A stretch of DNA of 64,000 bases from Rhizobium indicum (lineage in GTDB: Bacteria; Pseudomonadota; Alphaproteobacteria; Rhizobiales; Rhizobiaceae): contig NZ_CP054022.1 in NCBI RefSeq assembly GCF_005862305.2, forward strand, positions 124,001-188,000. Reading direction: 5' to 3'. Below, one piece after another: positions 43,649 through 52,714 of the stretch. The notes under the pieces are model-generated. The model ran no database searches. It worked only from the letters and a program-made list of their open reading frames with translations, and was not told the origin of the DNA. The translations under genes were made by a program, and so were the position numbers. How positions within the stretch are numbered: the stretch's first letter is position 1; each line of letters begins with the position of its first letter.

Positions 43649-44563
43649 TCACGGCACCTGAGCCCCACTCACCGCGACATAGACCGAATAAACCGACCGC
43701 GTCGCCGCAATAAACAGCCGGTTGCGTTGGGGGCCGCCGAAGGTGAGGTTGGCGACGGTCTGCGGTACGCGGATCTTGCCGATCAGCTTGCCCGTCGGGT
43801 CGAAGCAATGCACGCCGTCGGCGGCACTTGACCAGAGGTTCCCGTTGACGTCGGTGCGGATGCCGTCCGGGATGCCGTTGTCGATCAGGCAGAAGACGCG
43901 GCTGTTTGCCAGCCTGATGCCGTCGATCACGTCGAAAGCGCGGATGTGACGCGGCAGGCTCTCGTCGTGGCTTGCGGCCGAATCCGCCACATAGAGGATT
44001 GTCTCGTCGGGCGAGAAGGCGAGGCCGTTCGGCTGGATGAAATCCGTGACGACGGCCGCAAGCGCGCCGGTCGTCGGATCGAGCCGGTAGACGTTGCGGG
44101 TCTGCTGCTCCGGCTCGGCGCGAAAACCTTCGTAGTCCGACATGATGCCGTAGGTGGGATCGGTGAACCAGATCGTGCCGTCTGATTTCACCACCACGTC
44201 GTTCGGCGAATTGAGCCTGGCGCCTTCGAAACGGTCGGCGAGCACGATGATCGAGCCGTCGACCTCGGTGCGGGTGACGCTGCGCGTTCCATGTTCGCAG
44301 GAGATCAGCCGTCCCTGCCGGTCGCGCGTATGGCCATTGGTGAAGTTGGACGGTTGCCGATAGACGGAGACGCCGCTCTCGGGCGTCCAACGCAGCATGC
44401 GCTGGTTGGGAATGTCGCTCCAGAGCAGTTGGTTCGCGTCGTTGAACCAGACGGGACCCTCCGCCCAGCGGCAGCCGGAATAGAGTTCGTCGAGGCCGGC
44501 GCTCGTTACGATCATCTGCCGGAAGCGCGGATCATGGATTTCGTAGATGCTGGCCTCGGCCAT
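43649..44563 (-). CDS. SMP-30/gluconolactonase-family protein
   Basis: The 304-residue beta-propeller enzyme has EGPVWF, SPNDVVVKSDGTIWFTDPTYGI and a D-S metal site in LYVADSAAS, as in SMP-30/gluconolactonase/LRE family lactonases that use Ca or Zn. It is the last gene of the sugar ABC operon, 14 bp after a permease gene. It may hydrolyse a sugar-acid lactone after import. Confidence 0.87.
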   Translation of the reverse strand: MAEASIYEIHDPRFRQMIVTSAGLDELYSGCRWAEGPVWFNDANQLLWSDIPNQRMLRWTPESGVSVYRQPSNFTNGHTRDRQGRLISCEHGTRSVTRTEVDGSIIVLADRFEGARLNSPNDVVVKSDGTIWFTDPTYGIMSDYEGFRAEPEQQTRNVYRLDPTTGALAAVVTDFIQPNGLAFSPDETILYVADSAASHDESLPRHIRAFDVIDGIRLANSRVFCLIDNGIPDGIRTDVNGNLWSSAADGVHCFDPTGKLIGKIRVPQTVANLTFGGPQRNRLFIAATRSVYSVYVAVSGAQVP

Positions 44564-44577
44564 GGCGGTCTTCCCAA

Positions 44578-45528
44578 TTATCGCATGCCGGCCCGGCGAC
44601 CGCCGGCGAGCATGATGACGCTGATGATGATGAGGCCGGTCATGATCAGGCGGATGCCCGCGCCGACCCCGTAGGTGTTGAGCATCGAGACGACAAGGAA
44701 CATGAAGAGCGATGCGCCCCAGATGCCCGGCACGTTGGAATCGCCGCCGGCGACTGCCGTGCCGCCGATCACGACGACGGCGATCGACATCAGCAGATAT
44801 TCCGAGCCCATGTTGAGCGCCGCACCGCCCGAGAAGCAGGCGAGCAGATAGCCTGCGACCGATGCGAGAACGGCGCAGAAGAGGTAGGTGACGAAACGCG
44901 TGCCGTCGACCGGTATGCCGGCCATGCGGGCTGCCGGCATGCTCTGGCCGATCGCCGAGATCCAGCGCCCGTAGATCGTCTTCTCGAGCAGGAACCAGGC
45001 GAGGAGCGAGACGAGGAGTGCTGCGATCGCCACATTCGGCACGCCGAGCGTGTTCGACGTGGTGAATTCCGCCAGCACGCTCGGCGGCTTGATGCGCAAG
45101 CCCCGGTTCGTCCAGATCGCCGCGGACTGCACGATGAAGCTCATGGACAGCGTGGCGATGATCGGCGGAATGCGCAGCGCCTTGATGAGCGCATAATTGC
45201 CGAGGCCGACGACAAGGCCGATGACGATGGCAACGAGAAGGCCGGGCAGGATCATGCCGTTTTCGACATTCATCAGCTTCAGCGCCACCGTGCCGGCAAG
45301 CGTCATGGTGGCGGGAACCGAGAGATCGATGTTGCCGGGGCCGAGCGTGATGACGAACATCTGGCCGATGCCGACGATGACCGAAAAGGCTGCGAAGGTG
45401 AGGGCTGCCTGCGACAGGCCAAGCGTGCTGGCGCCGAGCGTCACCATGATCGTCAGGAACCAGACGATAAAGGCGGCAAGCCACGACCAGATCCAGGGTT
45501 TGCCGAATAGGCGAAGGAGCGGGGTCAT
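44578..45528 (-). CDS. Ribose-type ABC transporter permease (second)
   Basis: The 316-residue inner-membrane protein has about eight to ten hydrophobic segments and the RbsC-like motifs MFVITLGPGNIDLSVPATM and GGTAVAGGDSNVPGIWGA. It pairs with the other permease to form the channel. The ATG overlaps the stop of the upstream permease (ATGA). Confidence 0.9.
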   Translation of the reverse strand: MTPLLRLFGKPWIWSWLAAFIVWFLTIMVTLGASTLGLSQAALTFAAFSVIVGIGQMFVITLGPGNIDLSVPATMTLAGTVALKLMNVENGMILPGLLVAIVIGLVVGLGNYALIKALRIPPIIATLSMSFIVQSAAIWTNRGLRIKPPSVLAEFTTSNTLGVPNVAIAALLVSLLAWFLLEKTIYGRWISAIGQSMPAARMAGIPVDGTRFVTYLFCAVLASVAGYLLACFSGGAALNMGSEYLLMSIAVVVIGGTAVAGGDSNVPGIWGASLFMFLVVSMLNTYGVGAGIRLIMTGLIIISVIMLAGGRRAGMR

Positions 45529-46472
45529 CGGCGTTTCTCCCGCTTCTCCATGCGGTTCAGCATCAGGCGGAGTGCGAGCACGATGATCAGGATTGCGCCC
45601 TGAGCCCCGATCTGCCAGTCCGGCGAGATCCGCAGGAAGGACAGGAACGAACCGGCGAGCGTCAGCGTCAGCGCGCCGATGACGGCGCCGATCGGGGAGA
45701 CGCGGCCGCCGATGAACTCGCCGCCGCCAAGGATCACGCCGGCGATTGACAGCAGCGTGTAGCGTAGCGCGATATTGGCATCGGCCGAGGTTGTCAGGCC
45801 GACGAGGGCAATGCCGGCGAGCACCGCGAAGAGGCCGGCAAGACCATAGGCGGCAGCGCGCGCGCCGACAATCGACCAGCCGGCACGCTCGACCGAGCGC
45901 TGGTTACCGCCGATGCCGCGCATCAGCACGCCGAGCGACGACCGCATGACGAGAAGATGGGCGACCAAGGCGATGACGATGCTGGCGACAATCGCCATCG
46001 GCGCCAGCGGCGGCTTGACGGTCATCAGCCAGCGCACCCAGTCCGGCGCCTGCCCACCCGGTGCCGGCAGCAGCAGCACGGCAAGGCCGCCCCAGACGAA
46101 GCTCATGCCGAGGGTCACGACAATGGACGGCAGGTTACGCAGATAGATGACGACGCCGAGCGCCGCATAGGTTGCGATCGCGCCGGCAAGGATCAGGACG
46201 CCGGTCACCGGGGCATCACGCAGAAAGGTCGCGGTGACGCAGGCGACGAAGCTGACGAAGGCCCCCATCGAGAGATCGAGATCGTTCACCGCCATCACGA
46301 TCATCTGGGCGATCGTCGCAAGCGCGATCGGCACAGCCAAGTTGAACAACAGGTTGAGGCCGACATAGCTCATGGCGCGCGGCTGCAGCCAGAAGACGGC
46401 GGCGAGCAGCAACGTCAGCGACAGGGCAGGAATGGCAAGACGCATGGCGTCGGACGACAGCCGGAACGTCAT
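45525..46472 (-). CDS. Ribose-type ABC transporter permease (first)
   Basis: The 315-residue inner-membrane protein resembles RbsC (MIVMAVNDLDLSMGAFVSF, and GVILGGGEFIGGRVSPIGAVIGAL near the end). Its ATG overlaps the ATPase stop (ATGA), so translation is coupled along the operon. Two distinct permease genes suggest a heterodimer. Confidence 0.9.
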   Translation of the reverse strand: MTFRLSSDAMRLAIPALSLTLLLAAVFWLQPRAMSYVGLNLLFNLAVPIALATIAQMIVMAVNDLDLSMGAFVSFVACVTATFLRDAPVTGVLILAGAIATYAALGVVIYLRNLPSIVVTLGMSFVWGGLAVLLLPAPGGQAPDWVRWLMTVKPPLAPMAIVASIVIALVAHLLVMRSSLGVLMRGIGGNQRSVERAGWSIVGARAAAYGLAGLFAVLAGIALVGLTTSADANIALRYTLLSIAGVILGGGEFIGGRVSPIGAVIGALTLTLAGSFLSFLRISPDWQIGAQGAILIIVLALRLMLNRMEKREKRR

Positions 46473-47932
46473 GCGGCGACCCCTTCGAAGGAGGCGGCAA
46501 TGATATTCGTCTCGTTGACGGCATTACCGACGAGTTCGGTCGTGATACGGCCTTCGCGAAAGACGTAGACGCGGTCGCAAAGGCGGACCTCGTCCATCTC
46601 CGTCGAGTACCAGATGAAGGTGCGGCCGCGCGCCGCCTCCTCGCGAATGATCGTATAGACCTCCTGCTTGGTGCCGACGTCAACGCCGCGCATCGGGTCG
46701 TCCATCAGCACGATCGGCGCGCGCGTCGCAAGCGCCCGGGCAAAGAGCACCTTCTGCTGGTTGCCGCCGGAAAGCGACAGGATGCGGTTGTCCATATCGG
46801 GCGTGCGGATCTCGATCCGCCGCTTCCAGTCGGCGCCCTTCGTCTCCTCTGCCCCTGCGAGGATCAGCCCGCGCCGGGAGAGGTCACCGAGCGAGGCGAT
46901 GGAGAAGTTGCGCAGGATGCTCCACAGCTCGAAGACACCGTTGAGGCGGCGATCGCCGGCGACGAAGGTGACGAGCGGATCGCGCTCAGGCAGCCAGTTG
47001 CCGGACTGGGCGGCATGCAGGGCGAGCAGGAGTTCGGTCTGCCCATGGCCCGCCAAACCCGCCAATCCGATGATCTCGCCCTTGCGGGCCGCAAAGGAAA
47101 GGCCCTTCGCCTGATGGGACAGAATGAGCGGAGCGGTGGATTGTTCGCGCGCCGAGCGCTGCTTGGTCTCCTCCTTCGCAACGGTGCCCATGGCTTCGAC
47201 GAGGCCGTGATGGTCGAAGCCATGCGCCGGGCGCTCGGCGACGACGCGGCCGTCCTTCATGACGATGATGCGGTCGGCGGTTTCGAGGATCTCGTGCAGA
47301 ATATGCGAGATGAAGATGACGGACCCGCCCATGGCGATGAAGCGGCGGACATGATCGAGCATCTGCCGGGCAAGGCTTGCATCGAGCGACGAGGTCGGTT
47401 CGTCGAGGATCACCAGCCGCGGCGCAATGCCGGCGTCGGAAAAGGCCATGGCGATCTCGACCATCTGCCGCTCGGCGATCGAAAGATCTCCCACGGCCCG
47501 GCTGCTGTCGATGCCGTGGCCGGGAAAGACGGCGTCGAGGCTCGTCTCGATGATTTTTGCGGCGCGCCGCCGCCAGCCGAAGCCACCGAGATGGCGATGC
47601 ATGATGCGCGTGTTCTCGACGATCGAAAGGTTGGGGCAGAGCGAAAGCTCCTGGAAGACGCAGCGCACGCCGCGGGCACGCGCGGCATTGATGCCATAGC
47701 GCTCCAGCCGTTCGCCGTCGCTCGCCACACTTCCTTCGTGCGGTGTGAGACCGCCGTTGATCACGCTGACGATGGTGGACTTGCCGGCTCCATTGTGGCC
47801 GACAAGCCCGACGCATTCGCCCGGCATGACGCAGAGGGTCACGCCATCGAGTGCCCTAACCGCGCCGAAGCTCATCTTGGCGCCATCGACGGCGATCACC
47901 GCCTTCAAAACGTCATCCATGCTGCCCGCCAT
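46469..47932 (-). CDS. Ribose-type ABC transporter ATPase with two nucleotide-binding domains
   Basis: The 487-residue RbsA/XylG-type protein has two ATPase domains. The first has Walker A GHNGAGKST and Walker B RLVILDEPTSSLD. The second has no intact Walker A GxxGxGKS in the alignable position (GLAGHGQTELLLAL) but carries LSGGNQQKVLFARAL and VLMDDPMRGVD, as usual for this group. It powers the importer. An internal Met at 47920 is a possible start. Confidence 0.9.
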   Translation of the reverse strand: MAGSMDDVLKAVIAVDGAKMSFGAVRALDGVTLCVMPGECVGLVGHNGAGKSTIVSVINGGLTPHEGSVASDGERLERYGINAARARGVRCVFQELSLCPNLSIVENTRIMHRHLGGFGWRRRAAKIIETSLDAVFPGHGIDSSRAVGDLSIAERQMVEIAMAFSDAGIAPRLVILDEPTSSLDASLARQMLDHVRRFIAMGGSVIFISHILHEILETADRIIVMKDGRVVAERPAHGFDHHGLVEAMGTVAKEETKQRSAREQSTAPLILSHQAKGLSFAARKGEIIGLAGLAGHGQTELLLALHAAQSGNWLPERDPLVTFVAGDRRLNGVFELWSILRNFSIASLGDLSRRGLILAGAEETKGADWKRRIEIRTPDMDNRILSLSGGNQQKVLFARALATRAPIVLMDDPMRGVDVGTKQEVYTIIREEAARGRTFIWYSTEMDEVRLCDRVYVFREGRITTELVGNAVNETNIIAASFEGVAA

Positions 47933-47951
47933 GCCCGCTTCATAAAGAATC

Positions 47952-47977
47952 CCGCGCGGCCATTTGCGGCCGCGCGG
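47952..47977 (-). promoter_or_regulatory. Intercistronic hairpin between sugar-binding-protein and ATPase genes
   Basis: A perfect 10-bp, nearly all-GC stem (47952-47961 with 47968-47977) and a 6-base loop lie in the 60-bp gap between the binding-protein stop and the ATPase start. No T-run follows on the minus strand. It may protect the upstream binding-protein mRNA and so keep that protein in excess. Confidence 0.66.
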
Positions 47978-47992
47978 CAGTCGCCGGGAGAT

Positions 47993-49009
47993 TTACTTTG
48001 CCGACTCGATGACCTTGATTGCGTCTGCCTGCGAGTATTCCACGTTGGCGACGCCGCCGGCCTGGGTATTGGCGAGGTTGGTTTCGAGATTGTCCTGGTC
48101 AATGCGCAGGAAGGGCACGACGAGGTCCTTCTTGACTTCCTTGCCGTCGAGGATCTGCTGGGCCACCCAGAAAGCGAGCGTGGAGACGCCGGGCGCGATG
48201 GAGACGGACATGGTCTCGTAACCCTTCGCGTCCTTCTGCTCCTTCCACCACTTCAGTTCGTCTTCGCGGTTGCCCATGATAATGATCGGCATCTTCCGGT
48301 CGGTCGCGGCAATCGCCTGTGCGGCGCCATAACCGTCACCACCCTGCGTTACCACGCCGGCGATGTCGGGCAGGCTCGGCAGGATGCCGGCAACAGCCTT
48401 CTGCGCCACGTCCTGCGCCCAGTCGCCGTGCACGGAGCCAACGACCTTGAACTGCGGGAACTGCTTGACACCCTCGTGGATGCCAGCCGAGATCTCGTCG
48501 TCGACGAAGACACCGGCAAGGCCGCGGATCTCGAGCAGGTTGCCGCCGTCCGGAATTTTCTTCGACAGGTACTCGACCTCACTGCGGCCCATTTCCTTGA
48601 AGTTCACGGCGATGCGCCAAGCGCAGGGTTCGGTCACGATGCCGTCAAAGGAAACGACGGTGATGCCGGCGTCGCAGGCCTCCTTGACCGCGCCGTTCAG
48701 CGCCGTCGGCGAGGCGGCGTTCAGCACGATGGCGTCATAACCCTGCAGGATCATGTTCTGGATCTGCGCCGCCTGTTCCGTCGCCTGGTTCTCGGCAGTG
48801 GTGAAAGGGTCGGCTGCGGCAACGGTGCCGGCCTTCACGGCTTCGCCTGTCACCTTGCCCCAGCTCGTCAGCATGGCCTGGCGCCACGAGTTGCCGGCAT
48901 AATTGTTGGAAAGGGCGATTTTCTTGGCCGACGTGTCGGCAAAGGCGGAAACGGGCATCGCGGCGCATGCGATAGCGGCCGATGCCAGAAGCATCTTGCT
49001 GATTGTCAT
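47993..49009 (-). CDS. Ribose-type periplasmic sugar-binding protein
   Basis: The 338-residue protein has a signal peptide (KMLLASAAIACAAMPVSAFAD) and the periplasmic-binding-protein-like type I fold (IALSNNYAGNSWRQAMLTSWGKV, QNMILQGYDAIVLNAASPTALNGAVKEACDAGITVVSFDGIVTEPC). It delivers the ligand to the permeases. GGGAGGAAGAC precedes the ATG. It opens a five-gene operon and is divergent from a two-component system that probably controls it. The sugar is unknown. Confidence 0.92.
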   Translation of the reverse strand: MTISKMLLASAAIACAAMPVSAFADTSAKKIALSNNYAGNSWRQAMLTSWGKVTGEAVKAGTVAAADPFTTAENQATEQAAQIQNMILQGYDAIVLNAASPTALNGAVKEACDAGITVVSFDGIVTEPCAWRIAVNFKEMGRSEVEYLSKKIPDGGNLLEIRGLAGVFVDDEISAGIHEGVKQFPQFKVVGSVHGDWAQDVAQKAVAGILPSLPDIAGVVTQGGDGYGAAQAIAATDRKMPIIIMGNREDELKWWKEQKDAKGYETMSVSIAPGVSTLAFWVAQQILDGKEVKKDLVVPFLRIDQDNLETNLANTQAGGVANVEYSQADAIKVIESAK

Positions 49010-49170
49010 GTCTTCCTCCCTGATGATCGCGCCTGTCGGCGGATCGCTTCACTCCTGCCAGCCCAACTGGGTTCGAGTGAAAATTGTTCTTGCACTGAGC
49101 TTCCTCCTCTCAGTAAGGGCAGGATGCGGGAGATCGATCGGCCTGTACAGGGGCAAGGCGGCAATCCGTT

Positions 49171-49206
49171 TGCGGGTTTTGCGCAACAAGCTGCGGGTTT
49201 ATGCAA
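49171..49206 (+). promoter_or_regulatory. Direct repeats in the promoter region of the sugar operon/two-component system
   Basis: TGCGGGTTTTGCGCAA (49171-49186) and TGCGGGTTTATGCAA (49192-49206) lie two helical turns (21 bp) apart in the 281-bp space between the binding-protein and histidine-kinase genes. Such spacing fits a response-regulator dimer site. No gene is seen in the rest of this gap. Confidence 0.5.
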
Positions 49207-49290
49207 GACGGCGGCGCTCCCGCAGGCGCTTACTGGAAAGGAGTCGCGGCGGGTTGAGGAGCCCGGCGCCGTCTCGGGGAGGAACTGACG

Positions 49291-50529
49291 ATGCTGCATC
49301 TCGTACCCGCAGCCATGTTCGACCATTATCTCGGCATTTCCCGGCTGCTCGCGGGCCAGCTCGACTTCCGCTCGGCTATCCGTTCCGTCGCGGCCGAGGT
49401 CGCCCATATCATCCCGCACGACCACCTCGATGTCTGCGTGCTGCTTGAGGGCGGCAACTACCACACCGCTTATGAGACGGGCATCGAGACTGCCTGGGGC
49501 GGCCTTGCCGGCGCGCCTGTTGTCAACAGCCCCATCCGCTCGCTGCTCTGGGGCGAGGTGGATTTTCTGCTGGCGGACGACGCCATGACCGATCCGCGTT
49601 TCCACTTCGAGGGCGCATTCAAGCGGCCGATCGTCGAACAGTCGCTGAGAAGCCGCTTGCATGTGCCCATGAAGGTGCAGGGCACGATCATCGCAGCGCT
49701 TTCCTGTTCGTCGCACAGGGCGGGCGTCTATACGATGGAGGATATCGAACGCGCCCGCATCATTGCCGACCTGCTGACGCCGTATTTCTTCGCGCTGCAG
49801 GCAGCCGAGCAGGCGCAACGCTCGGCGATCGTCGAGGCAGAGGCCCGCGCCCGCGAGGAGGGCTTGCGGCAAGGTGCGCTGAAACTTACCGAAGCGCTGG
49901 AGCAGGAACGCCAGCGCATCGGCATGGACCTGCACGACCAGACGCTCGCCGACCTGACGCGGCTCGCCCGCCGGATCGATCGGCTGTCGCGCAACGGCGA
50001 AATGGCGCCCGAGACGTTGGAGCCGATCTCCCGTTCCCTGCAGCATTGCATGCAGGATCTGCGGCAGATCATCGAACAGGCAAAACCCTCCGTGCTCCAG
50101 CTCTTCGGCCTCGCCCAGGCGATCGAGCATCATCTGGACCGATCGACCCGCGACACGGGATCGGGGATCGAATGGGGCCTTGTCGACGAGACGCACGGCG
50201 CGCTGGAGCGACTGGAACCCACCGTCAGCGTCGCGCTGTTCCGGATCGCGCAGGAGGCGATCAACAATGCGGTGCGCCATGCCGCTCCCTTGGCCGTCAT
50301 GGTGCGGCTCGAGGCCGATGACGATCGGTTGTCAATCGAAATCTCCGACGACGGGACCGGGCTCGCCAAGGCGCGGGGCCGGATCGGCGGCGGCATCGAC
50401 AATATGAAGACCCGTGCGCGGCTGATTTCGGCGCGCTTCACGACCGGGCCCGGCCACAACAATCGCGGGACTGTGGTGCGCGTCGTGCTACCGCTCGCAC
50501 CGCACGACCCGCCAAGCGGGCCAAACTGA
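49291..50529 (+). CDS. Soluble GAF-domain sensor histidine kinase (NarX/HPK7 type)
   Basis: The 412-residue protein has no transmembrane segment. A GAF-like domain (about 15-170) precedes a dimerisation helix with the phospho-accepting histidine H215 in ERQRIGMDLHDQTLADL (HisKA_3) and an ATPase domain (LFRIAQEAINNAVRHA, ISDDGTGLAKARGRIGGGIDNMKTRA). It should sense a cytoplasmic ligand and phosphorylate the response regulator encoded 13 bp downstream. The divergent sugar ABC operon is the obvious target. Confidence 0.9.
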   Translation: MLHLVPAAMFDHYLGISRLLAGQLDFRSAIRSVAAEVAHIIPHDHLDVCVLLEGGNYHTAYETGIETAWGGLAGAPVVNSPIRSLLWGEVDFLLADDAMTDPRFHFEGAFKRPIVEQSLRSRLHVPMKVQGTIIAALSCSSHRAGVYTMEDIERARIIADLLTPYFFALQAAEQAQRSAIVEAEARAREEGLRQGALKLTEALEQERQRIGMDLHDQTLADLTRLARRIDRLSRNGEMAPETLEPISRSLQHCMQDLRQIIEQAKPSVLQLFGLAQAIEHHLDRSTRDTGSGIEWGLVDETHGALERLEPTVSVALFRIAQEAINNAVRHAAPLAVMVRLEADDDRLSIEISDDGTGLAKARGRIGGGIDNMKTRARLISARFTTGPGHNNRGTVVRVVLPLAPHDPPSGPN

Positions 50530-50542
50530 GGAGAAGGGCACC

Positions 50543-51265
50543 ATGAAGGTTCTGATCGTCGAGGACGACCCGCTGCACCGGTCCTATCTGCACGAGGCGG
50601 TCAACGCGGCCCTGCCGGAATGCGACACGGTGATCGAGGCGGAGAACGGAACCGTCGGCGAGAAGCTCGCCCGCGACCACAAGTCGGCGCATATCGTCAT
50701 GGACCTGCAGATGGCGAACCGCAACGGCATCGAGGCGGCGCGCACCATCTGGAAAGAGCGGCCGGAGACCCGCATCCTGTTCTGGTCGAACTACTCGGAT
50801 GAGGCCTATGTGCGCGGCGTCTCCCGCATCGTGCCGGATGGCGCCGCCTATGGCTATGTGCTGAAATCCGCCTCCGACGAGCGGCTGAAGCTTGCGCTAC
50901 GCTCGATCTTCATCGAGAGCCAGTGCGTCATCGACCGCGAGGTACGGGGCCTGCAGCAGAAGAGCCTCGGCCAGACGAACGGCTTCACCGATTCCGAATA
51001 CGAGATCCTCGTCGATATCGCGCTCGGCCTCACCGACCGGGCCATCGCCAAACGCCGGGGCCTGTCGCTGCGCAGCGTGCAGAACCGCCTGCAGCAGCTA
51101 TACGACAAGCTCGACGTCTACCAGAGCGCCGGTGACGACCACGAGGACGGCCGCTTCAATCTGCGCGCCCGCGCCGTCACGGTCGCTTTCATGCGCAAAC
51201 TCCTGAACTACAGTGCTCTCGAGCGGGCGGAGGCAGAGCTGCAGGAATGGCTTGAGGGAAAGTAG
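50543..51265 (+). CDS. Response regulator with LuxR-type DNA-binding domain
   Basis: The 240-residue protein has a receiver domain (MKVLIVEDDPLHR, phospho-acceptor D54 in VMDLQMANRNGIEAA, and a VLKSAS lysine) and a C-terminal helix-turn-helix (FTDSEYEILVDIALGLTDRAIAKRRGLSLRSVQNRLQQLYDKLDV). The tail after the helix-turn-helix is about 50 residues longer than usual. It pairs with the GAF kinase upstream and likely binds the direct repeats near 49171-49206. Confidence 0.88.
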   Translation: MKVLIVEDDPLHRSYLHEAVNAALPECDTVIEAENGTVGEKLARDHKSAHIVMDLQMANRNGIEAARTIWKERPETRILFWSNYSDEAYVRGVSRIVPDGAAYGYVLKSASDERLKLALRSIFIESQCVIDREVRGLQQKSLGQTNGFTDSEYEILVDIALGLTDRAIAKRRGLSLRSVQNRLQQLYDKLDVYQSAGDDHEDGRFNLRARAVTVAFMRKLLNYSALERAEAELQEWLEGK

Positions 51266-51289
51266 TACGCGAGGTGCGGGCCCCTACCT

Positions 51290-52615
51290 TCACGGCGCAT
51301 GAGCCAGAGCGATCGCATCGGCGGCTTCCTCGCAGCGATCGCTAAGCGTGCTGGTCGCCACTCGAATATGATTGCTGGGCAAGACGGAGAATTTGTTGCC
51401 CGGGTTGACAGCGATATTGCGTGCGGCGAGCGTCACCATCGCGAATGGTTCGGAGACGACGGGCACCCAGAGGCACAGGCCCTGGCCTGGCGGTATCGGT
51501 ATTCCCCGTTCGCTAAGTGCATCTGCAAGAGCATCGCGCCTCTGCTGATAGATCTCGCGCGCCTCGCCGATAAGCTGCCAGGTTTCCGGATCGCGCAATA
51601 GCCAGGCGGCGGCCCCTTGCAGGATACGGCTCGTCCAGCCGGCGCTGAAGGAGCGGTAAGACTGGATCTGGTCGACGATAGGCGCGGAACTCGACAGAAC
51701 CGCGAGACGGAGATCCGGGCCGAGGCTTTTCGAGAGCGAGAGGATATGGATCGTCCGCTCCGCAAATCGGCCGCCCAGCGACTGCGGAGGCGCTGTCGAC
51801 ACGTCGCCGACGCCGTCATCCTCGATAACAAGCGTATCGCTGTCTTCCAGCACATCTCCTAGCTGACGAAGGCGGGATGAACTGACCGTAACGCCGGTCA
51901 CCGAATGCAGCCGCGGCTGGAACAGAAAAGCGGCCGGACGTTGCCGCAATGCTTCGCGCAACGAATCCGGCAGGGGGCCTTCGCCGTCGCAGGCGACAGG
52001 GATGATTTTGACGCCGAGATCTTCCAGAATATCGAGCAGCCGCATCGCGGTCGGATGTTCGATCGCGACCGACGAACCCGAGGAAACCAGCGCATGCAAT
52101 ATCGTATAGACGGCGTTGTAACCGCCATTGGTGGCCAGAAAGGCTTCCGCCTCATACGGCCATCGCTCTGAAACGGCGTCCTTCAACTCAGCTACGATCC
52201 GGCTGCGCTCATAGCTGTTGAGATCATCGACGGACGCGCCATAGGCCATCGCTTCGGCTAGGCGGGGAAGAAGTGCTGCATCCGGCCCGGCTAAGGTAAG
52301 GTCGAGCACACCCGCCGCATAATTTCCCGAGCTGGCGAGACGCTCCGGCTTGGCGACGAAGCGGTCGCCGCTGACCCAGGTGCCGTTGCGCCCCCGGCCG
52401 CTGATGATCTTCTGCCGCCGCAATTCGCTCCAGGCTTCGGAGATAGTCGCCGGACTGACATGCAATTCGTAAGCGATATCGCGGATCGCCGGCAGGCGTG
52501 TCCCAACGGGCAGGATACCGGCACGGATCAACGCGCTCGTTTCGAGAGCGATTCCCCTGATGCTGCGGTCGGCTATTTTTTCGGCAAACCAAGAGGCTTC
52601 GACCGCGTCGCCCAT
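51290..52615 (-). CDS. MocR-type regulator (GntR helix-turn-helix fused to aminotransferase-like domain)
   Basis: The 441-residue protein has a GntR winged helix (ALIRAGILPVGTRLPAIRDIAYELHVSPATISEAWSELRRQKIISGRGRNG) followed by a class-I aminotransferase fold with PLP lysine in LSLSKSLGPDLRLAVLS. MocR proteins sense PLP plus an amine or amino acid. It is divergent from an operon of ABC transporter and amidohydrolase genes, and the 99-bp gap has a perfect 12-bp inverted repeat, its likely operator. GAGG precedes the ATG at 52615. Confidence 0.9.
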   Translation of the reverse strand: MGDAVEASWFAEKIADRSIRGIALETSALIRAGILPVGTRLPAIRDIAYELHVSPATISEAWSELRRQKIISGRGRNGTWVSGDRFVAKPERLASSGNYAAGVLDLTLAGPDAALLPRLAEAMAYGASVDDLNSYERSRIVAELKDAVSERWPYEAEAFLATNGGYNAVYTILHALVSSGSSVAIEHPTAMRLLDILEDLGVKIIPVACDGEGPLPDSLREALRQRPAAFLFQPRLHSVTGVTVSSSRLRQLGDVLEDSDTLVIEDDGVGDVSTAPPQSLGGRFAERTIHILSLSKSLGPDLRLAVLSSSAPIVDQIQSYRSFSAGWTSRILQGAAAWLLRDPETWQLIGEAREIYQQRRDALADALSERGIPIPPGQGLCLWVPVVSEPFAMVTLAARNIAVNPGNKFSVLPSNHIRVATSTLSDRCEEAADAIALAHAP

Positions 52616-52627
52616 TTTTACCTCACT

Positions 52628-52679
52628 TTAAATGTTCAATAACGTAATAACATTTGTACTCTCTATTTTGAACATTTAA
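52628..52679. promoter_or_regulatory. Perfect inverted repeat, likely MocR operator
   Basis: TTAAATGTTCAA (52628-52639) and its exact complement TTGAACATTTAA (52668-52679) are separated by 28 bp, with centres 40 bp apart. It lies 12 bp from the MocR start and 35 bp from the divergent gene start, so it can control both. Low GC against a GC-rich background fits a regulatory site. Confidence 0.8.
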
Positions 52680-52714
52680 TTTGCCACCCGTCGAGCAATT
52701 TTGTGAGTTTTTGC

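Noticed and set aside
43649..45484. 611-codon minus-strand frame that appears to fuse a permease-region reading to the lactonase
   Set aside because: The first half is the permease gene read out of frame; the lactonase starts at 44563 with its own ribosome binding site.
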